From positions 1 through 6,185 of the forward strand of contig CAIZCB010000047.1 in assembly GCA_903931355.1 (NCBI GenBank): DNA of 6,185 nt, read 5' to 3'. A program made the position numbers and the translations under genes. Source of the DNA: an uncultured Pseudomonadota bacterium (GTDB lineage: Bacteria; Pseudomonadota; Gammaproteobacteria; Methylococcales; Methylomonadaceae). Position 1 is the first letter of the stretch. Each line of letters opens with the position of its first letter. A model generated the notes under the pieces. That model was not told where the DNA came from. It ran no database searches and saw only the letters and a list, made by a program, of their open reading frames with translations. Below are positions 1-6,184 of this stretch, in pieces.

Positions 1-381
1 AGGTGACGATTTGGGCGCTTTTTTAGGTGCTGCGGCTGATTTAGTGGTCGTTCTTGGTTTTCTAGCTGGTTTTTTAGGCGCTTTAACTTCGACTTTTTCA
101 GGGCTGGGCAACAAAGAGGCTATTTGGGTTTCGTGATGACGACGAAGAGCAGAGTCAGTTGGATAAGGATGGGTAATGGCTAATTTTTGATATTCCAAAT
201 GCGATAAATAATGCCTTCTAAGCGCAGAATCTTCTGGAATAAGCTTGATAGTTTGGCTAGTTGCCTTAACTTGATAAGCGGCTGTTGGTAATTGTGAACA
301 ACTTTCAGCAATCGTTTGATTCGGTTTTTTAACCACTAAATAAATCAGCCCCAAACTCATTATCAAAATGATAATTTCCAT
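1..381 (-). CDS. Membrane-anchored small protein with duplicated DSALRRH motif and basic tail (partial, 3' end off window)
   Basis: I do not recognise a named gene here. Translating the minus strand from the ATG at 381-379 gives 127 codons without a stop, running off the window edge, so the C-terminus is missing. The start is supported by a strong Shine-Dalgarno GAGGGGGA ending four bases upstream. Residues 3-17 form a single hydrophobic helix followed by Lys18-Lys19. By the positive-inside rule this suggests the rest of the protein faces the cytoplasm. The motif DSALRRH occurs at residues 51-57 and again at 76-82, each preceded by a proline two or three residues earlier, giving a 25-residue repeat unit. 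From about residue 95 the chain becomes rich in Lys, Ala, Pro and Arg (KAPKKPARKPRTTTKSAAAP), resembling histone-H1-like or AlgP-like tails that bind nucleic acid or polyanions. That similarity is compositional only. The function is unknown. Confidence 0.75.
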   Translation of the reverse strand, partial: MEIIILIMSLGLIYLVVKKPNQTIAESCSQLPTAAYQVKATSQTIKLIPEDSALRRHYLSHLEYQKLAITHPYPTDSALRRHHETQIASLLPSPEKVEVKAPKKPARKPRTTTKSAAAPKKAPKSSP

Positions 382-438
382 AATTCCCCCTCAAAATAGA
401 ATTTGAACCGACTATATCACGGGCTATTTATCTATGGA

Positions 439-466
439 ATTATTATTGGCCTTGTTTGACTGGCAA
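439..466 (-). promoter_or_regulatory. Candidate sigma-70 promoter of the left-edge gene
   Basis: On the minus strand, TTGCCA (466-461) and AATAAT (444-439) each match the -35 and -10 consensus at five of six positions, separated by 16 bases. The implied transcript would start near 432 and have a leader of about 50 bases before the ATG at 381. The region is AT-rich, so a chance match is possible. A weaker alternative -10 (TATAGT, 416-411) lies nearer the gene. Confidence 0.35.
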
Positions 467-481
467 TTAGTTTAATCGCCG

Positions 482-518
482 ATAGCCAAGGCATTGATTA
501 GTTATTTGCCTTGGCTAT
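482..518 (-). terminator. 12-bp perfect stem-loop after the SulP gene, probable transcript end
   Basis: ATAGCCAAGGCA (482-493) is the exact reverse complement of TGCCTTGGCTAT (507-518), with a 13-base loop. It begins 13 bases after the SulP stop codon. Leftward of the hairpin there is no run of U on the minus-strand transcript, so it is not a classical intrinsic terminator. It could instead be a 3'-end-stabilising structure or work with Rho. The plus-strand side is slightly richer in T, but no gene is read in that direction. Confidence 0.5.
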
Positions 519-531
519 GGTTTATTTGTGA

Positions 532-2178
532 TTAATTATCTAGCTTTCTTCTAGCGGCTAAATGATGTTCTGAATAACTGTGATGATCATCTAAACCAAC
601 AATTTCGCAGCTACCACCATTGTGGTTGTATTCATCGCAGTAATGGTGAATAAACTCCATCACGGTATGGTCGATCAATTCCGCTTCAGTTAAATCAAAA
701 ATCACGGTTTTATGTTCAGGAAAATCGGCTAACAAACTTTTTAAGGTAATAAAGTTTGAGAACACAGCCGCGCCGCTGACTTCAAGATGATAAGTATTTT
801 CGTCGGTCTTATTAACGTGATAAGCCATGGTAAAAGCGTTGCTCAGTTTTAAGCCACGACTAACGTGGATCAACAATTCCACGACAATACCGATAGCAAC
901 ACCAATCAATAAATCCGTCGCTAAAACCCCAATGATGGTGATAACAAACACCGCAAAGTTATCGACGCCCACCGCTAAAGTTTTGGCAAACTCTTTTGGC
1001 GAAGCCAAACGGAAACCGGTGAAAACTAATAAAGCCGCTAATGAGGTTAATGGGATTTCGTGGATTAACTTAGGGAACAAGGCCACGAAAATCAGCAAAA
1101 ACGCACCGTGAAAGAAGTTCGCCCAAGCGGTTTTGGCACCGTTATTGATATTGGCAGAGCTACGGACAATTTCAGCAATCATCGGTAAACCGCCAATCAT
1201 ACCGGCGACCATGTTGCCGATACCGACCGCAGTTAAATCGCGGTTCAAGTTTGAGTTACGGCGATAAGGGTCAAGTTTATCAACCGCCGAAGCACTTAAT
1301 AAACTTTCCAAACTACCGACTAACCAAATCGTCACCACCGAAATCCAAAACTCGTGATCAGCGATTTTTGAGAAATCAGGAAAGTAAAAACCAGCCAGAA
1401 AATTTTCAGGCACGGCGACTAAAAAGGACGGGCCAACGGTAAAGTCATGGTGAGGCAAAATTTCAGCATCAGGCAAAAACAGATATTGGTGAACGTGATC
1501 CAAATCGAAATATTGCCCTAAACCCAAGCCCATCAACACCACTAACAATGGCGCTGGAATCATTTTTAAAGTGGGCTGTTTGATTAAGGCCCAAGCGATT
1601 AACAACGCCAAGCCACATAAACCAATAAATGCCACTTCAGGGTTCATATTGATAATTGAATTTGGCACTTCAGCAATCACGCCCAGTAAGCTTTTGGCTT
1701 CTGGCTTAACACCCAGCAAAGTGTGAATTTGCTTGGCCATAATGATGATGCCAATCGCCGCCAACATACCGTGTACCACCGACGAGGGAAAAAAGGCGCT
1801 GAGTTTGCCGGCTTTAAACACACCCAATAACACTTGTAAGGCACTGGCAATCACAATCGCCGCTAAAGTGTAACGATAACCGGCCATTGCATCGCCCTGT
1901 CCTAAGGCTTGCACAGCATCGACAATCACCACAATCAAACCCGCCGCGGGGCCGTTGATGGTGACAAAAGAGCCGTTAATTCTCGACACCACTAAACCAC
2001 CAATAATGGCGGTGATGATGCCACCCATCGGCGGAAAACCCGATGCCATAGCAATACCCAAACACAAAGGCAAAGCAATCAGAAACACCAAAAAACCGGA
2101 CAGTAAATCGCTGCGCCAGTTTTCGACTAAACCCGGCAGACCAGTTTTAGGTAAGGAAAGAGGAGATGAGTTGGACAT
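532..2178 (-). CDS. SulP-family inorganic anion transporter with C-terminal STAS domain
   Basis: This encodes an inner-membrane anion transporter or cotransporter of the SulP/SLC26 family, 548 residues, a normal length for bacterial members. The membrane part covers about residues 24-440. It contains the TM1 signature around ALPLCLGIAMASGFPP (35-50), the GPAAG turn at 76-80, the GSLESLLSAS helix at 288-297, and the block with N311-R313-D314 through GGLPMIAEIVRSS (329-341) that is diagnostic of the family. A STAS domain follows at about 455-545, with DHT (503-505) at the position of the phosphorylatable loop of STAS proteins. The tail is rich in histidine (HH at 511-512, 532-533 and 538-539). 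The ATG at 2178 has only a weak GAGA Shine-Dalgarno at 2188-2185, and a TAA lies in frame just upstream. The family is certain. The substrate (sulfate, bicarbonate or another anion) cannot be read from sequence; many similar bacterial proteins are bicarbonate-transporter candidates, but no carbonic anhydrase gene is seen here. Confidence 0.93.
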   Translation of the reverse strand: MSNSSPLSLPKTGLPGLVENWRSDLLSGFLVFLIALPLCLGIAMASGFPPMGGIITAIIGGLVVSRINGSFVTINGPAAGLIVVIVDAVQALGQGDAMAGYRYTLAAIVIASALQVLLGVFKAGKLSAFFPSSVVHGMLAAIGIIIMAKQIHTLLGVKPEAKSLLGVIAEVPNSIINMNPEVAFIGLCGLALLIAWALIKQPTLKMIPAPLLVVLMGLGLGQYFDLDHVHQYLFLPDAEILPHHDFTVGPSFLVAVPENFLAGFYFPDFSKIADHEFWISVVTIWLVGSLESLLSASAVDKLDPYRRNSNLNRDLTAVGIGNMVAGMIGGLPMIAEIVRSSANINNGAKTAWANFFHGAFLLIFVALFPKLIHEIPLTSLAALLVFTGFRLASPKEFAKTLAVGVDNFAVFVITIIGVLATDLLIGVAIGIVVELLIHVSRGLKLSNAFTMAYHVNKTDENTYHLEVSGAAVFSNFITLKSLLADFPEHKTVIFDLTEAELIDHTVMEFIHHYCDEYNHNGGSCEIVGLDDHHSYSEHHLAARRKLDN

Positions 2179-2214
2179 GGTTTATCTCATTCGACATAGG
2201 AAAAGCCAAATTCA

Positions 2215-2230
2215 TGCAGAATACATGCCA
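2215..2230 (-). promoter_or_regulatory. Candidate sigma-54 (-24/-12) promoter for the SulP gene
   Basis: The minus strand reads TGGCATG (2230-2224), four bases, then CTGCA (2219-2215), against the RpoN consensus TGGCACG-N4-TTGCA. The invariant GG and GC doublets are present and exactly 12 bases apart. Transcription would start near 2204, leaving a leader of about 26 bases before the ATG at 2178. Both the match and the placement are good. No enhancer-binding protein site can be proven, but an imperfect dyad lies upstream at 2252-2270. Confidence 0.5.
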
Positions 2231-2251
2231 AATTAACCCAACCCGCATTTT

Positions 2252-2270
2252 TCAAGATAAACATATCTGA
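2252..2270. promoter_or_regulatory. Imperfect inverted repeat upstream of the SulP promoter candidate
   Basis: AGATA (2255-2259) and TATCT (2264-2268) form a dyad with a four-base spacer. TCA and TGA flank it, offset by one base on one side. It sits about 50-65 bases upstream of the predicted sigma-54 start. It could be a regulator site, but short AT-rich dyads arise by chance. Confidence 0.25.
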
Positions 2271-2316
2271 TTATTAGCGCCTTTAAGATCTTATTGGTTT
2301 ATAACCACCATCGAGA

Positions 2317-2340
2317 TGGTTGATTTGAACCAATCAACCA
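2317..2340 (-). terminator. Stem-loop directly after the porin stop codon
   Basis: TGGTTGATT (2317-2325) pairs perfectly with AATCAACCA (2332-2340) around a six-base loop, one base after the porin TAA (2344-2342). There is no U-run on the minus-strand transcript. Overlapping alternatives exist: ACCAT/ATGGT at 2307-2320, and ATTGGTT/AACCAAT between 2293-2299 and 2328-2334. The whole 2293-2340 block can therefore fold in several mutually exclusive ways. It probably marks the transcript 3' end or protects it. Confidence 0.45.
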
Positions 2341-2341
2341 C

Positions 2342-3814
2342 TTAAAACTCAAAGTGCGCTCTAAGCCCATAGACATCAACCGGCCCACGATCAGCGTTAT
2401 AAGCCGGATTGATAATGTGTTGATAATCCGCTGTCGCCCAGATAGAGCTAAACAGATTGAATTTATAGAAAATATCCACGACTTGCTCGGCTTGATAGCG
2501 AATTTTGCCATCACCGATAAAGCCATCGACACCGCCGCGATTTAAATAATCAACATGAGTCGCCGACAACCAATTGCTGGCATAACCAAGCCCTAGCGAA
2601 TCTTTAGCACGCCCCCAGCGTTTGCCGGTCAGCAAACCGCCAATCGAAAATGATCGATCCGATGAGGTATATGAATACACTTCGGTTTTGCCATCCGCAT
2701 ACATGCCGCGCATAAATACACCCAAATCATCGGTCAAACTTTGCTCGAAATTAATACCTATCCCCAGCTTGGTATTACCTTTCCGCGCCCAACATAAATC
2801 CGGTGCATTGGCATTATTCGAGTCATAGCTATAGCTGTTACAGGCGGCAGCATTTTGAGCTGGGTTATTCTGATAAGCAGCAATTGCATCGCTAAATCGC
2901 GCCATAGGCTCGTAATTGCGATAGCCCAGCAAACGCACTGCGCCAGCTTGATGATTAATACTATGACGATGTTCAATCTCAAACTGATCGCCATAATATT
3001 TAAAGATTCGGAAATCCAACGGTAAATCATTAGGGTTTTGCGGGGTAGCAAAGCGCCCCAAACGCAACGTCCAATCATCCAGATAATATTCCGCCGCCAA
3101 TCCCACTGTGTAACCCCGCGCATCGGCAGCAAAGTCATAAGCCGCATGGGTCATAAACGCCATGTTTAAAAACTGCTGCCGCAAATCACCGGCATAGCTG
3201 TTTTTGTCAAAAATATCGAGAATGCTTAAATTGCCACCGGTAAATACCAAGCGATGACTATCAACACTACCCGCTAATTGCATCGGCCCAGAGGCTACTT
3301 TTTGAGTTTCGCCGCCTAAATTAAAAGTTTGTTTCAGATAAAACCGCGATTTGTACCAAGTCGCACTCACCGAACCGGTTTTTTGTAGTTCAAAGTTTTG
3401 GATACTACCGCCCAAGCCTTTTAAATCCGACAACGGCAATTCTGAAATCATTTCCGGTGCCAAATAAATCTCACCACCCTGCCAGGCTTTTGCACCAAAG
3501 TAAGCGGTGACGGTACCGGTAAAACTGCGTTCTGCGGAGGCAGTTAATGAATTCGGCGAGCCATTGAGATTGGTATATGCGGCAGGAAAAGCCGGTTTCC
3601 AACTGGAAATATAAGTTGCTTGTCCGTAAGCATTCCAACGCTCATCGTGCATATCATGCAGACCGCTATTCGATAGCCATTGCATGAACGAAAATTTGTC
3701 CGCTAAATCAGGCAAATCCAAATCATCAGCCGCCACAAATCCACTCCACACTATCGCCACCGTACCTATTAAGGAACGGACCATCGTTAAAAGTGTCGGT
3801 TTAGATTGGGGCAT
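2342..3814 (-). CDS. OprB-family (carbohydrate-selective type) outer-membrane porin
   Basis: The product is a 490-residue outer-membrane beta-barrel. A signal peptide covers about residues 1-29, with a hydrophobic core from Leu15 to Val27 and likely cleavage after VAA (27-29), followed by acidic DDLDLPDLADK. OprB-type blocks run in order: WNAYGQATYI (60-69), WQGGEIYLAPE (111-121), SRFYLKQTFNLGGE (156-169), the FTGGNLSILDIFDKNSYAGD block (191-210) and the NMAFMTHAAYDFAADARGYT block (217-236). Then come GIGINFEQSLTDDLGVFMR (351-369), NRGGVDGFIGDG (425-436), and a C-terminal strand ending in Phe490, the barrel-assembly signal. Cys325 and Cys341 lie in a short variable segment that is probably an extracellular loop, where they could form a disulfide. 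OprB of Pseudomonas admits glucose and related sugars; the substrate here is unknown. No clear Shine-Dalgarno precedes the first ATG (3814) or the in-frame ATG at codon 11 (3784), so the exact start is uncertain. The gene lies 92 bases downstream of kdpE. Confidence 0.9.
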   Translation of the reverse strand: MPQSKPTLLTMVRSLIGTVAIVWSGFVAADDLDLPDLADKFSFMQWLSNSGLHDMHDERWNAYGQATYISSWKPAFPAAYTNLNGSPNSLTASAERSFTGTVTAYFGAKAWQGGEIYLAPEMISELPLSDLKGLGGSIQNFELQKTGSVSATWYKSRFYLKQTFNLGGETQKVASGPMQLAGSVDSHRLVFTGGNLSILDIFDKNSYAGDLRQQFLNMAFMTHAAYDFAADARGYTVGLAAEYYLDDWTLRLGRFATPQNPNDLPLDFRIFKYYGDQFEIEHRHSINHQAGAVRLLGYRNYEPMARFSDAIAAYQNNPAQNAAACNSYSYDSNNANAPDLCWARKGNTKLGIGINFEQSLTDDLGVFMRGMYADGKTEVYSYTSSDRSFSIGGLLTGKRWGRAKDSLGLGYASNWLSATHVDYLNRGGVDGFIGDGKIRYQAEQVVDIFYKFNLFSSIWATADYQHIINPAYNADRGPVDVYGLRAHFEF

Positions 3815-3844
3815 GGAGGATTAAAGACGGGAAACAAAAGTGCG

Positions 3845-3856
3845 GCGATTATCGCA
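3845..3856 (-). promoter_or_regulatory. Candidate extended -10 inside an 11-bp palindrome, porin promoter
   Basis: The minus strand reads TGCGATAAT (3856-3848), an extended -10 element (TGN followed by a five-of-six TATAAT match), with no good -35 at 17 bases. The same bases lie in the palindrome GCGATtATCGC (3845-3855), so a protein bound there would compete with RNA polymerase. Transcription would start near 3841, giving a leader of about 27 bases. Confidence 0.3.
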
Positions 3857-3875
3857 AAAAAGCACTTATTGCTTT
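3856..3875 (-). terminator. Weak hairpin with T-run after kdpE
   Basis: On the minus strand AAAGCA (3875-3870) pairs with TGCTTT (3864-3859) around a five-base loop, and the T-run continues to 3856, giving six T in a row. It lies about 30 bases after the kdpE stop, in terminator position. The stem is short and AT-rich, so termination would be partial at best and read-through into the porin gene is likely. Confidence 0.3.
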
Positions 3876-3900
3876 GTGACGTTTAGGTGACAGACAGTCA
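3876..3900. promoter_or_regulatory. Repeated GTGAC sites and TGAC-N5-GTCA dyad upstream of the porin gene
   Basis: GTGAC occurs at 3876-3880 and 3887-3891, exactly 11 bases apart (one helical turn). The second copy overlaps a dyad TGAC-N5-GTCA (3888-3900). Direct repeats one turn apart are the usual site architecture of OmpR-family regulators such as KdpE. The block lies about 35-60 bases upstream of the predicted porin start, an activator position. It does not resemble the T-rich KdpE site known from E. coli, so assignment to KdpE is speculative. Confidence 0.3.
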
Positions 3901-3906
3901 GAACAA

Positions 3907-4605
3907 CTAGCTTTCATGAACAGCCAAGCGATAACCTACACCAATTTCAGTTAACAGATAACGCGGTCTGGCAGGATTGATTTCAAGTTTATGTCGCAAC
4001 TGCCCCATGTAAATTCTTAGGTAATGTTGGTCATTAATATGTTCTGCACCCCAAATTTCTGTCAGCATTTGTCGATGAGTTGCCACCAACCCTGCCTGCC
4101 GAACCAGAATACTCAATAGCCGAAATTCGATCGGTGTGATGTTAACTTCTTGATTGTTAATGAATACCTTGCGCGTAGCCAAATCCACTTTCAATTGACC
4201 GGTTTGAAATACTTCGCTGACTGGGTAACCTCTATTGATTCGTCTTAGCAAAGCTTGTAATCGCGAGTTCAACTCACCTGCGCCAAAAGGTTTAGTCAGA
4301 TAATCATCGGCTCCAGCATCCAAAGCCATAATTTTGTTTTGCTCTTGGCTCCGCGCTGACAGTATCAACACTGGAATATCAGATAGCTGTCGCAAACGCT
4401 TAGTGACTGAAATACCATCCATATCAGGCAAGCCCAAATCAAGCACCACCAAATCCGGCTTGTCGTTTTTCAGCATCGCCAATCCGCTCTTACCATCGCC
4501 CGCTTCAATAATCCGCCAACCTTTATGACCAAGACTGGTTTTTAAAAACCGCCTAGTTTGCTGATCATCTTCAATTAACAATATCAATGGTTTACTTGAA
4601 TTCAC
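3907..4605 (-). CDS. kdpE: OmpR/PhoB-family response regulator, KdpE type
   Basis: This is a cytoplasmic DNA-binding response regulator of 232 residues that takes phosphate from the overlapping kinase; in E. coli, KdpE activates the high-affinity K+ pump operon kdpFABC. The receiver domain (about 6-122) has the acidic pair Glu12/Asp13, phospho-acceptor Asp56 in VVLDLGLPDMDG, Ser83 and Lys105 in the KPFG turn. The winged-helix domain (about 130-229) carries VNITPIEFRLLSILV, the HYLRIYMGQLRHKLE recognition region and ARPRYLLTEIGVGYR. These blocks match E. coli KdpE closely throughout. The start codon is GTG (4605-4603), overlapping the kinase stop as GTGA. A GGGAGG Shine-Dalgarno inside the kinase gene lies nine bases upstream, which fixes the start and indicates translational coupling. 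The targets in this organism are not visible; the downstream porin gene is one possibility. Confidence 0.92.
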   Translation of the reverse strand: MNSSKPLILLIEDDQQTRRFLKTSLGHKGWRIIEAGDGKSGLAMLKNDKPDLVVLDLGLPDMDGISVTKRLRQLSDIPVLILSARSQEQNKIMALDAGADDYLTKPFGAGELNSRLQALLRRINRGYPVSEVFQTGQLKVDLATRKVFINNQEVNITPIEFRLLSILVRQAGLVATHRQMLTEIWGAEHINDQHYLRIYMGQLRHKLEINPARPRYLLTEIGVGYRLAVHES

Positions 4606-6164
4606 AGTGAAGAGCCTCCCAATTCATCCAAGTTCAATAAGGGCGGTTCTCTCAAAGGTAAATCCATTATGAATGCCGCACCGCTGTTACTGTTTTTATT
4701 AACTGCTTTCATGCTGCCACCATGCGCTTCAATAATCGCTCGGCATAAAGCCAATCCTAAACCTACACCACCCTGTTGGGTTTCAGTTTCAAGGCTATAA
4801 AATTTTTCAAAGACTTTTTCTTCCATGCCCATAGGAATCCCGAATCCATAATCAGCAACCACTAATTGCAAACCGGTTATTGATTTTTCGGCGCTAATAT
4901 CAATCGGACTGCCAGCTGGCGTGTATTTGATGGCGTTTTCAATTAGATTGATTAACACCTGTTCAAGCAATACCGCATCAACCCACACTAACGGTAAATT
5001 ACTTGGTAACTGGGTGCGAACCGGTCGATTTTGTATGCGGCTATTAAGACGGTTTAATGCACTACCAACAATTTCTTCCAGCGCATTCCAGTCTTGATGG
5101 AGAATAATTTCCCCGCTGCTAAAACGAGCCATATTTAAAATTTTGCTGGTTAAATCCGACATCCGCTGCGCTTCATCGAAAATCACTTTGCCAAAGTCTT
5201 GTTTATCATCATCGCTGCACTCATGCCCATTTTCCAATAAAGCGCCAGCGGCACCAGTAATACGGGTTAAGGGAGTTCGTAAATCATGAGAGATCGCACT
5301 GAGTAGCGCATTTCGTAACGATTCGGTTTCGGCTTGCAAAATCGCATTTTTGGCTTGTTCAGCAAAATGTAAGCGTTGCAAGGTCTGAGCAATTAAGGTG
5401 CAGAAGGTGTCAAAAAAATCGCTTAAATAAAAGTTAGGCTCAGTATCGGTGACACCTATCTGTATTCCAAGCACTGCGAACACCCATTCTGATTGCTCTA
5501 ACGGATAATAAAAAACCTCAGGATTCTGTTGCTCGATTTTACGATGCTGGAAAATCGCTTGAGCATCCGCCAAATTTACGCTGCGAAGTGAGCAATTGAG
5601 CGGTTTTGCATTGGGGTAAACAAGTGCGCCCTGCTGATTAGCAAACAACAACACCGAAACCACCCCAAATTGTTGGTAAATATGCTGTACCGCGACCGTG
5701 GAAATAGCTTGCTTGTCCCTTGCTTCGACTAATGCCGCACTTAGCCGATATAAGGCATTCGCACGGCCTTCACGCTGCCTAGCCAACTCAGCATTTTGAT
5801 GGGCTTTGTTCTGTAAATTACTGGTCAGGTTGGCAACCACCAACATCACAAATAAACCCACCATATTCTCAAGATCGGAAATCGCAAACGAGAAAATAGG
5901 CCGAGCAAAATAAAACGCAAACAAAGGCGCACTTAATAACGAGGCTAAAATCGATGCTGCCAAGCCAAAAAAGTTGGCAACCAGAAACACACCGAGGAGA
6001 TAAATCATCAGAATACTAGGACCACCCAATACATCGCGTAATGGCCAGTCAATTAGCGTACAGACAAAGGGTGTAACAATCCCCCACAAGTAAGCCTGCC
6101 AAACACTCGATGATGGCTTATCTAATCGACTTTTATCATCGCGTTGATTGAATCGATTAATCAT
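4602..6164 (-). CDS. kdpD: KdpD-like sensor histidine kinase lacking the N-terminal KdpD/Usp half
   Basis: This is an inner-membrane sensor kinase of 520 residues, partner of the overlapping KdpE. In order it has a short cytoplasmic N-terminus, four membrane helices of the DUF4118 type (about 24-42, 50-66, 68-87, 100-117; IYLLGVFLVANFFG matches KdpD), and an arginine-bearing stretch after helix 4 (Arg129, 131, 134, 140) like the charged cluster of KdpD. A GAF-like region (about 140-265), a coiled linker and HisKA follow, with phospho-acceptor His293 in SAISHDLRTPLTR. HATPase_c comes last, with the N-box ending at Asn410, DYGFG (438-442), FEKF (452-455) and GVGLGL (466-471). All catalytic boxes look intact. 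E. coli KdpD has 894 residues, so about 370 residues of the N-terminal sensor domain with its Walker-type and Usp parts are absent. No in-frame extension exists here: the gene begins normally and its ATG overlaps an upstream stop as ATGA. The stimulus may therefore differ from that of classical KdpD. No Shine-Dalgarno is seen, consistent with translational coupling. Confidence 0.9.
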   Translation of the reverse strand: MINRFNQRDDKSRLDKPSSSVWQAYLWGIVTPFVCTLIDWPLRDVLGGPSILMIYLLGVFLVANFFGLAASILASLLSAPLFAFYFARPIFSFAISDLENMVGLFVMLVVANLTSNLQNKAHQNAELARQREGRANALYRLSAALVEARDKQAISTVAVQHIYQQFGVVSVLLFANQQGALVYPNAKPLNCSLRSVNLADAQAIFQHRKIEQQNPEVFYYPLEQSEWVFAVLGIQIGVTDTEPNFYLSDFFDTFCTLIAQTLQRLHFAEQAKNAILQAETESLRNALLSAISHDLRTPLTRITGAAGALLENGHECSDDDKQDFGKVIFDEAQRMSDLTSKILNMARFSSGEIILHQDWNALEEIVGSALNRLNSRIQNRPVRTQLPSNLPLVWVDAVLLEQVLINLIENAIKYTPAGSPIDISAEKSITGLQLVVADYGFGIPMGMEEKVFEKFYSLETETQQGGVGLGLALCRAIIEAHGGSMKAVNKNSNSGAAFIMDLPLREPPLLNLDELGGSSL

Positions 6165-6184
6165 GTTGCGATATTGCTAGGCAT
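6161..6184 (-). CDS. Possible last codons of an upstream gene coupled to the kinase gene
   Basis: A minus-strand frame is open from the right edge and ends with TGA at 6163-6161, overlapping the kinase start as ATGA. The visible residues are MPSNIAT, too few to identify a protein. An eight-codon open frame is easily chance. The overlap and the missing kinase Shine-Dalgarno are the only support. In classical kdp operons kdpC precedes kdpD, so a kdpC end is one guess. Confidence 0.3.
   Translation of the reverse strand: MPSNIAT

Noticed and set aside
503..505. STAS loop of the SulP protein reading DHT (residues 503-505) taken as a lost phosphorylation site
   Set aside because: SulP STAS domains often lack the anti-sigma-antagonist serine, so this is ordinary for the family. 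The numbers given are protein residues.
2182..2190. Two-codon upstream ORF (ATG AGA TAA) just before the SulP start, possible leader control
   Set aside because: In frame with and nine bases before the ATG, but it overlaps the weak ribosome site and a nine-base match is likely chance.
827..2236. Plus-strand open frames opposite the SulP gene (827-1111, 1251-1442, 1955-2236)
   Set aside because: They lie antisense to a clear family gene, show no domain or ribosome site, and have the low-complexity composition of shadow frames.
2285..2292. AAGATCTT palindrome in the SulP-porin spacer
   Set aside because: An eight-base AT-rich palindrome of this kind is expected by chance and shows no link to a promoter.
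2299..3147. Additional minus- and plus-strand frames within the porin gene
   Set aside because: They overlap the porin in other frames; the porin has full family support and these have none.
4334..4528. Plus-strand 64-codon frame opposite kdpE
   Set aside because: Antisense to the receiver domain, no Shine-Dalgarno or recognisable motif.
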